NCBI GenBank assembly: GCA_009746045.1
Contig: RPFO01000873.1
Span: forward strand, 1-37,035
Direction of reading: 5' to 3'
Source of the DNA: Mesostigma viride
Taxonomy: Eukaryota > Streptophyta > Mesostigmatophyceae > Mesostigmatales > Mesostigmataceae
DNA: 37,035 nt
The notes under the pieces: model-generated
What the model saw: the letters and a program-made list of their open reading frames with translations, nothing else
Database searches by the model: none
Told to the model about the DNA's origin: nothing
Part shown: piece by piece, positions 1-9,700 of the stretch
How the letters are laid out: each line of letters begins with the position of its first letter
Position numbering within the stretch: the first letter of the stretch is position 1
Translations under genes and position numbers: made by a program

Positions 1-428
1 GAGTATCCGATTCGGCAAGCCAAAACGCTATTCGGTACAACCCTACGCGTACATGAAGTTTCTTGTATGAAGGGGTAAATTATTACAGTATTACAGTACC
101 TACAGGTTACCTAATCCCGTCAAATTGTCCATGGCATGTGTACATTCTAGAATTAGCATCCAACTCATGCCATTTTCGGTCCGAATCAGGCCAGGCGGGA
201 CACTTCAATAAGAGGCGAGACACCTTATTACCAATAATTCAGTTAATCACGTGATACCGCAGTTCCGCAACACATTTATAGCCAACCTGGTGCCTAGTGC
301 AACATAATAATTGAATGGCTCTTAGGGCAGGCTGAGCTTGCAGTGGCAGTATATGCTTTGCTTTACAGAAACACTCCAACATACGAAAAGACCTAAAAAC
401 GGTTATTTCTTTCGAAGTGGCAGAAAAA
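1..428. other. 5' flank of the RPAP3-like gene, no gene seen
   Basis: AT-richer DNA upstream of the first proposed start codon. It should hold the promoter and 5' UTR of the gene starting at 429. I see no convincing TATA box, repeat or open frame with recognisable content. Confidence 0.4.
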
Positions 429-771
429 ATGGCTCATTCGGGTGCAGCACCAGATTCGGAGAACAACATGGTAAGCCGATTGTTATGTCTCCAACGAGTA
501 CTCGGGTCGGCCCCTTATACGGAGCCGCGGATAGTGAAGTGGAGCACGTAGGACCGCGATCGGACGTAGTTGATTGGGGCAGCAGGATCAACCTTCATTC
601 GTGCTTGTCTGCAATACCCTTTTTCTAACCTGCCGAAGTGGCATCTTCGACCATTGGTGTGAACGCAGGAGGTGATGGATTTCATGAGGGAGCTGGAAGC
701 CTGGGAAAAAACTGTTATAATCAAGGACATAAGCATCCGCAACCGCAGGCCACTGCCGCCGACGATGGCGG
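429..771 (+). other. N-terminal exons of the RPAP3-like gene
   Basis: Exon 1 (429-470) encodes 14 residues, MAHSGAAPDSENNM, and ends at a GTAAGC donor in phase 0. Exon 2 begins at 669 after a GCAG acceptor and reads EVMDFMRELEAWEKT, then IIKDISIRNRR. This lines up with the RPAP3 N-terminal segment DFMRDL..WEKDIKQKD. The probable donor is GTACTA at 772. Joining the exons puts the helix about 15 residues from the N terminus, as in animal RPAP3. Confidence 0.65.
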
Positions 772-3700
772 GTACTACTAGAGCAACATGGTTGTGTGCC
801 CTTTTCGCCACTACCTTCCACAACGCTATGGTATCTCCAAGCTTTCGGCCTCCACTTGTCTTTTCTGACAGTCTCCCATTTGAGTATATCGATTCTCGTG
901 AATTGGCTTTCCTGTTTTGCTGCCTGCACGCCAGTCCATGCCCCCAGTGCGGGGCCCGTGATACGTTTGACCTGGAAGCTTCCGCCAAAGGCCTGGAAGC
1001 AAGGAAAAAAAGAAAAAGAAGAAACAAAAAGAGAGAAGCCGCCTAGCACCCCGCCAAGTGGCCGGCACGCACCTAGCAAATCGACAGTCGGCTGCTGGTC
1101 ATACGTACGATATTTTCGGCGACAAGTGCGGATCAAGTTTGACGTGGGTTACGTGTCATGCCTTTGCATGTTGGACATTGTATGCGTGTTGCGTAACTGG
1201 CATTCCGGCATCAGCCCGTTCACGCTACCCCTTTAGTTTTGCTAGCGTTCATTCTGGCCAGCAACCCCCTGTCCCGCGTTGCCCGCCACATTGTCGTGAA
1301 CTTTAGTGTGTTCATGCGTCTGCCACAGGATTACTACCAGATTATTGCGGGCGGGGGTAAGAGACTCCCAAGCCCCTTCCAAAGTCCCATTCACCTTATT
1401 CGCTGGCTGCAGTGGATTACCCACGCTTCTGGCTGTGGGGGGAGAAGGGGGGACCCACGTGGACCGCCAAGAACATGCAGCAGGCTGAGAAGGACCGGTA
1501 TCCGCGGCAGCTTCCCTCAGCCTGCATGTGGTCCACGTCACCCATTGACATGCCTGCTGCGTTCGCACCTGTCTTTTTCTCTGTGAGGCCCCGCTCCTCT
1601 TCGTCTGCTACCAGGGCCATTCAGAAGCCTGCGCGATGGAGGCACAAGGTTTGCCTCGCCGAAGAGTGATGCGTGCTGCCGTTGTAGTTTTCCAATGCGC
1701 AACACCAGGACCCTGGACTGTTGAGTGTGAGGCCATGTCCTTTTACTCCCTATTTCTCATCCTCTACACCACGCCACGTGCCACATAACAGGACCTCTGT
1801 GTGTGTGAGGGGACCATGTCTTTTACTGCCCCATTTCTCATCCCTCTCGCACGCCACGTGCCACATAACAGGAACAAGGGCTGCGAGAGGCGGACTCCTC
1901 CTCCGCCTCCGCATTCCAGCACGGACAGCGGGGACGACACCCGCGTACTTGCCCACCAGCAAACGCGCAGGCGGCGGCGGGTGCATGCCCCGCCCCGCTC
2001 TGCGCGGCCCTGCAGAGGGCAGTTGGGCACGGAAGGATAGGGGCGAGGGACGTGCCCGGGGCAACGAGGGGGGACATCGCCAGAGGAAAGCGCGGAGTAC
2101 TTCAAGGAAGGCAGCCGTCCGTGTGCTGGCTGGGGGGATGGCAGGCAGGGGGTGTCAGGGGGAACGAGGCAAAAACAGGGAGTTCAGGGCAGGCGTGGGG
2201 CCTGGCTTGTGCTGGGGATGCGCTCATGTGGATGAAAAGATTGGCAGTAGGGATCTTGTCAGAGCGATCAGCTGCCTCGATGGCGCTCAGCAGCACTTGG
2301 CAGGATTAGGATGGCCCAACAAGTGTCCTCTGGGATAGGCAGCTGGCAGCCGCCCTGACACGATGCGGCGTGGGCCCACCATGCGCAATGGCCCCACCAT
2401 GCCCGGTAGCTCTTAATCGGGCCCACCACATCACACCCTACGTGGCAGTTTGTCGTGTGGGCCTTAGGCCTTTGTTGACAAAACGTCGATTTCTTCCTGC
2501 AAACGACTACATGCCACGTCAGCATGCGGCATGTTTGCACATGGGCCGTACACATGCAACATCCAGGACGAGACACCAGACGTAAATCAGCATGCATCTG
2601 CGGTGTGCCATCGCCGCCGCGGCTTACCATGTCCCAGCGGTTTGTCTCACGCTGCCCGATGCCCCGACCTTGCGCGCGCAGGGGAACCTGCTGTTCAAGA
2701 AGGCGCATGTACGGGAGGCGGTGGACTACTACATGCGCAGCCTGGCGCAAGAAGAAGACGGCGGTTGTGCTGGCGAACGCAGCCATGGCAAACCTCAAGC
2801 TGGACCGGTGCGCAGGGGGGTGGGCTCGCAGGATATGCGAGGGACCAGGAGGGAGGGGATTGTGATGGTGCCCTCTGCCTGACTCGCTTGTGGTGCCCCA
2901 TCACAATCTTGTTCTGGGGACGGCCATTGCGCCTGGTTATCAGTTCTAGCAGCGGGATGCCGACAGCGCAGATGACACCCTGCCTCCCGTGCACGTTCGG
3001 TGGATGCATGTATGAATCTGTGGATTGCTACATGATGGCTTGGGTGTGACCAGGTTTGACGCCGCCATCACCAACTGCACCGAGGCGATCGAGGTGGACC
3101 CCACCTACGTGAAGAGCTACTGGAGGCGAGGGTCGGCCTACCGCCGGCTGGGCAAAGCACGAAGAGTCCACAAGACGGTGGGGGCATGGTGGGGGGGGGA
3201 TGGTGGTGGGGGGATGGTGGGGGGGGATGGTGGGGGGAGTGGGGGGGGGATGGTGGGGGGGGATGGGGGGGGGATGGGGGGGAGTGGGGGGGTGGGGGGG
3301 GATGGGGGGATGGGGGGGGGGGGAGGTGGGGGGGATGGGGATGTGTGGGGATGGTGGGGGGGATGGTGGGGGGGGGATGGTGGGGGGGGGGATTGGTGGG
3401 GGGGGATGGTGGGGGGGGATGGTGGGGGGGGATGGTGGGGGGGGATGGGGGGGGAATGGGTAGGGGGGGGAAGGTGGGGGATGGTCGGTGGGGGATGGTT
3501 GGTGGGGGGATGGTGGGGGGGGGATGGGTGGGGGGGGATGGTGGGGGGGATGGTGGGGGGGGGGATGGTGGGGGGGGATGGTGGGGGGGGATGGTGGGGG
3601 GATGGTGGGGGGGGAAGTGGTGGGGGGAATGGGGGGGGATGGGGGATGGGGGGGGGGATGGGGGGGATGGGGGGGGGGGATGGGGGGGGGATGGGGGGGG

Positions 3701-6700
3701 ATGGGGGGGGGGGATGGGGGGGGAATGGGGGGGAGGGATGGGGGATTGGTGGGGGGATGGTGGAGGGGGGATGGGGAGGGGGGGGGGGGGGGGGGGGCAT
3801 GGTGGTGGGATGGTGGTGGGGGATGGTGGTGGGGGATGGTGGTGGGGGATGGTGGGGGGGGATGGTGGGGGGGGATGGTGGGGTGGGGAGTGGGGGGGGG
3901 ATGGTGGGGGGGGGATGGGGGGGGGGGGGATGGGGTGGGGGGGATGGGGGGGGGATGGGGGGGGGGAATGGTGGGGGGTGGGGGGGGGGATGGTGGGCGA
4001 TGGTGGTGGGGGATGGTGGAGGGGATAGGGAGGGGGGGGGGGGGGGCATGGGATGGTGGGGGATGGTGGTGGGGGGTTGGGTGGTGGGGGTGGTGGTGGG
4101 GGGATGGTGGGGGGGTGGGATGGTGGGGGGGAGGTGGGGGGGGGATGGTGGGGGGGGGATGGTGGGGGGGATGGTGGGGGGGGATGGTGGGGATGGTGGT
4201 GGGGGGATGGTGGAGGGGGGATGGGGGGGGGGGGCAGGGAGGGGGCATGGTGGTGGGGGAGGGTGGTGGGGGGTGGAAGGTGGGGGGGGGATGGTGGGGG
4301 GGGGATGGTGGGGGGGATGGGTTGGGGGGGGATGGTGGTGGGGGGATGGTGGCGGGGGATTGGTGGGGGTGGGGATGTGGGGGGGATGGGGGGGATGGGG
4401 GGGGGGATGGGGGGGGGAAATGGTGGGCGGGGGATGGGGGGGGGGATGGTGGGGATGGTGGGGGGGGATGGTGAGGGGGATCGGGGGGGGGGGGGGGCGG
4501 GGCATGGTGGTGGGGGGATGGTGGGGGGGGATGGTTGGGGGGGATGGTGGGGGGGGACGTGGGGGGGGAGTGGGGGGATGGGGGGGAGGGTGGGGATGGT
4601 GGGGGATGGTGGGGAGGTGGGGGGATGTGTGGGGGATGGTGGTGGGGGATGGTGGGGGGATGGTGGGGGGGATGGTGGGGGGGATGGTGGGGGGGGGATG
4701 GGGGGGGAAGGTGGGGGGGGATGGGGGGGATGGGGGATGGGGGGATGGGGGGGGGATGGGGGGGGGGGATGGGGGGATGGGGGGGGGATGGGGGGGGGGG
4801 GGGGGATGGGGGGGGATGGGGGGGGGAGATGGTGGGGGATGGTGGGGATGGTGGGGGGGGATGGTGGGTGGGGGTGGGGGGGCATTGGTGGGGGGATGGT
4901 GGTGGGGAATGGTGGGGGGATGTGGGGGGGTGGGGGATGGGGGGGGGGTTGTGGTGGGGGATGGTGGGGGGGGATGGTGGGGGGGGAAGGTGGGGGGATG
5001 GGGGGGGGATGGTGGGGGGGATGGGGGGGATGGTGGGGGATGGGGGGGGAATGGTAGGGGGGGGATGGTGGGGGGGGGATGGTGGGGATGGTGGGGGGGG
5101 GATGGTGGTGGTGGTGGGGGGGGGGCATGGTGGTGGGGGGATGGTGGTGGAGGGATGGGGGGGGGGGATGAAGGGGAGGGGATGGGGGGGGCTAGGGGAT
5201 CCAGGGGGTGGCTGGTTCGCCAAATGGGTGGTGTGTTGCTTGTGTGTGTGAATTGTCACTCCTCTCTTCCTTCAAGTCATTCCTTTGGGATCGCTGAATT
5301 GGCGGGAGGCAAGGTGAGAGGATTTAAGAACGTGCTATCACGAAACGATGCCTTGTGGCCTGTGGCCTGCGCTGTAGCAAGTGTGGCTGACAAAGCTTAT
5401 TTCTTCCTCCAGTACAAGTGCAACAAGATTACGTACTTTCGTCCCGCCAATCCTTGTGTCGTCCCGCCACTCCCTGTGTCGTGGGAATGCAGACTTTGAG
5501 ATGGCGGTGCGGCTGGAGCCCAGCAACGGCGAGCTGCGGCAAGAATTTGAGAAGAGCCTCGCGCTGCTGGTGCAGGTGGGGAGACTAGGCACTACTTGCT
5601 GGTGCGGGTGTCGGGATTAGGCACTACTTGCTGGTGGAGGTGGGGGGAATCAGCCTTGTTGCTGGTGGCTGCTTACTGCTGGCGGCTGGCGGCTGGCGGC
5701 TGGCGGCTGGCGGCTGGCGGCTGGCTGGCGGCTGGCTGGCGGCTGGCTGGCGACTGGTGGCTGGCGGACGGTGGAGGGTGGATGGGGATGGGGGATGGGG
5801 GATGGGGGATGGGGGATGGGGGATGGGGATGGGGGATGGGGATGGGGGATGGGGGATGGGGGATGGGGGATGGGGGATGGGGGATGGGGGATGGGGGATG
5901 GGGGATGGGGGATGGGGGATGGGGGATGGTGCAAGGGGTAGGTGCAGCCAGTGTGCGGGTGCGTGCTTGGTGGCCACCTGGCCATATCAGTCCCACGCAT
6001 GGCACACGTCACGGACTGTGGCTGTGATTTATCTTGACGACGAGCGTCCCGGTCCCTTTGCTTGCTTCTCTTGCGTCCTGGGCTGTTGTGGTTACGAGGG
6101 GTCGGGCTCCGCGTACCCCTTGCTCCGTTCGGTGGGTTCCTAGCCTACTGTGATTGGCAATCAACGTTTGAGCTGGCTGCGGGCACTAGATACCGTAGCG
6201 GTCAAAATCACTTTGCGACAAATTTTTTTTGCGACCCCAAAACAAGGTAATAGTTAAGATTTGCGAGGCAAAACTATTTCAACATGGTTATTGTGACGCG
6301 GCGCTTCCTTATCATAATCTAATGAATTTAGTACAAAACCTAGTAGACGAGTACAGTGGCATGTTTGCGAGCCAAAGTAAAGCAAATTAATAGAAGTTTG
6401 CGAGGTCGATTCGCAAAGTATTTGTCGCAAAGTAATTTGACCACTACGGTATATAAACTGGTCTGGATTCTTTTTTCCTGCCCGCAGCGCACTTAGCTTC
6501 TGGTTGGCAGTTTTACCGTGGAAAGGCGGCGGTTGGGTGATCGCCGCGCCCTTGGCATCCATCAGGCTCGCCAAGGTGAAGGAAGCTCTGAGCATCTGTG
6601 GATGAAAGCAGAAGTTGGTTGGGTGCCCTTGTTTGTGGGCTGCCAGATGATGTGTATGGCACGCCCCCACCTGCCCACGATTCCCCGGTGCGTGCATGTC

Positions 6701-9700
6701 CTGGCTTCCTGTCTCTGTCGCCAGGCGGAGAAGCTGACACCCTCCTCAGACCCCGTGACGTTGCTGGTGGAAACGGAGGAGCACCCCGACGCCGATATTT
6801 TCTCGGGTGCTAAGAGCGTGGGGCCGGCATGGATGGGGGACGTGCCGGCAGCCAGCACCCAGCAGGACGGCCGCGAGGCGGGGGTTGGTCCCGCGGTTCC
6901 CCACGCCGCGAACAAGGACACAGAGGTGAGCGGTGTCCCTCCCTGGCCTGGGATGCCCCTGGGTGTTGGCAGGAACCACATCCTGCATCATGCAAGCGAT
7001 ACAGTATGCAAGGTGACAGTATGATAGGTGAAGGTATACGGCACGCAAGCGATGCCGCAGGTGGCGGCCACAGCTCCCCCACTAGGGGCGGTCCACCCGA
7101 CTCGTGCCAGTGCTCGCCACGTGTGCAGCGCGGGAGCTTGATGACAGCCCTGGGTGATCAGTCCTGGTCGTCACGTGGATTTCTCGACAGGGCCCATAGC
7201 TGTCGGCGCCCTTACTGGTGTGTGCCGGCAATGGGCCTTTCGCGCACCGCGAGCCATGCGACCAACAGAACAAAGGTGCACGGTCCTGGCCCAACCACCC
7301 TGGCACCTGTGTTGTTCGCACTGCTTGCGCAGGCGTGCCTGCTTCTGGCAAGGCCTGGCTTCTGGCTGGTGCCTAGGTAGCTTGGTGGTAAAGTCGCGGA
7401 AGGTCGGGCGATGCATCGCGTCATCTGTGCACAGCCATCGTATCACAAAAAGTGGCCATAGTTGCAGTCCGTGCGATCGGCGCAAGCAGTGCCATAACGG
7501 AGCGCTATTGCAGGTGCTAGCGGCGCTATGTCTGCTGCTACAGGCATCTGGGCCCTACGCTCGTGGCGTGTGAGAGGGCGAGGTCCAGGGCCGTTGGAAC
7601 TGATCAATGCTGGCAAGCAGCCACAGCCGCCTGTCGTGCGATGATGCCTCCCGCGCTGCTTGTTCTGGTACCTTCCTGGTTCGGCCCGGCCTTGGTTTGC
7701 TACAACGGTCGGGTAATGAGCGGGGAGAGCGTGACTTCCCTCCCCACAGCCCTGACATGCCACGGGAACCCAGCTGGCTGCCATGCCGCCTACCCTGTCG
7801 TGCGTATGTCGTGCATTATTCTTGGAATGCTTGCACCACCATACCTAATTCTGGTGAAAGGGACCCTCTGCCATGCCGCACTGTCTATGACGTCATTTTT
7901 TGTTTCCGCTGCCGGCACCAGCCGCCCCCCCCCCCCATGAGCCTGGCGGACCGTGTGGCGGCGTCCATGCGCGGCACGCTGCTGACCAAGCTGTCGCCGC
8001 CCTCCAATGCGTCCGAATTCGAGACGACGTGGAAGGCGCTGGGAGGGGGGGCTGATGCCGCACAAGGGCGCGCGCAGTACCTGAGGGTAAGCAGCGAGCT
8101 GTGATGCAATACCACGTCGGCGGGTAGGGACTGGTGGATGAATGCCATGGCCTTGCTATTCCGTGCTGTGCTGCACCACAGAGCCTCACCGGATCGTCCG
8201 TCTTTTCATGGGTTCATCCCCGGATTTTATCAGCTGCCCGCTTTCACCACATGGATGAATGCCCAAGGCCAAATGGCTGAGGCGATCTGCATGCGGCTTG
8301 ACCATGTAGAACAGTCAAGAAGGGCGTGCATGCCGCGCTGGCATCCTGCAAATGGTCGGTGCAGCGATGCTCTCAACAATTGACTTGTGCCGCTGGCATC
8401 AGTGATCAGGTTGCTGCGCCTGCATCCCCCTTGTCTAGTTGTCATAACAGCAACGTCTACGTGCATGTGCGCCATGCGTGCTTATGCTGCCGTCTGCATG
8501 TATCCCGCTGTGCTGCGGCGTCTGTGCTGGCTCCGACGTTTGCTGCATGCCAGATTATTCCGCCGCCGTCACTCCCGCGCATCCTCAAGGACTTCCTCAC
8601 GGCACCGCTGCTGGCCTCCATACTGGGCGTGCTGCACACCGCGCTTCTGCCGTACGTCACCCACCCTGTGTGGTGGCAGATGTGTTTGTGTGGTATTCTG
8701 CCGTGCGTCACCCACCCTGCGTGGTGGCAGATGCGCTTGTATGGGAGTGAGCGGTGGCACCTGCTCGGGCGGGACCGTTGGACCGTGTTGGTAATCCGGT
8801 TTACGCTTGCGTGGTAACACAATTGGGGGGTTCTGTTCAAGAAATGTACTGTCCCTCCTGGCATTGCATGATAGGGCGGAGGATGGTCCGCAGGAGTAGG
8901 GTGTAGGATGACGTAGGGTTGTAGAACAGGGCGGAGGATGGTCCGCAGGAGTAGGGTGTAGGATGACGAGGGTTGTAGAACAGGGCGGAGGATGGTCCGC
9001 AGGAGTAGGGTGTAGGATGACGTAGGGTTGTAGAACAGGGCGGAGGATGGTCCGCAGGAGTAGGGTGTAGGATGACGTAGGGTTGTAGAACAGGGCGGAG
9101 GATGGTCCGCAGGAGTAGGGTGTAGGATGACGTAGGGTTGTAGAACAGGGCGGAGGATGGTCCGCAGGAGTAGGGTGTAGGATGACGTAGGGTTGTAGAA
9201 CAGGGCGGATGATGGTCCGCAGGAGTAGGGTGTAGGATGACGTAGGGTTGTAGAACAGGGCGGAGGATGGTCCGCAGGAGTAGGGTGTAGGATGACGTAG
9301 GGTTGTAGAACAGGGCGGATGATGGTCCGCAGGAGTAGGGTGTAGGATGACGTAGGGTTGTAGAACAGGGCGGAGGATGGTCCGTAAGCGTGGTGGGCAC
9401 ATCACAGTCAGAGGCTGCCTTCAGGTGTGCATTGTGTAGGTCTCACCACAGGATGCTTGTCCAAACCCACACGGTGGCTGGCCGTGCTCAGGACCACGAT
9501 GGACGCTGCCCAAGGTGGGTTGAAATGGGGGTGGGTTCTTCCTGTGACAACAAAGTCCCTCAAGTTCCTCAAGTGGGTGGCTCCAGTATCGTACGAAAAA
9601 TTTTACAGGATTGGAGTCATCAGGTAGAGGGGTCGGGGCCTGGGGAGCAGATGGCTTTGACGCCCAGTAGAAGCGCTTTTTTTTATAAGCGCGCTTCTTG

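Noticed and set aside
3025-5499. Gly/Trp/Met-rich 824-codon frame (+) and Pro/His-rich 743- and 686-codon frames (-)
   Set aside because: They are low-complexity readings of the G-rich array between two TPR exons; no start, domain or splice support.
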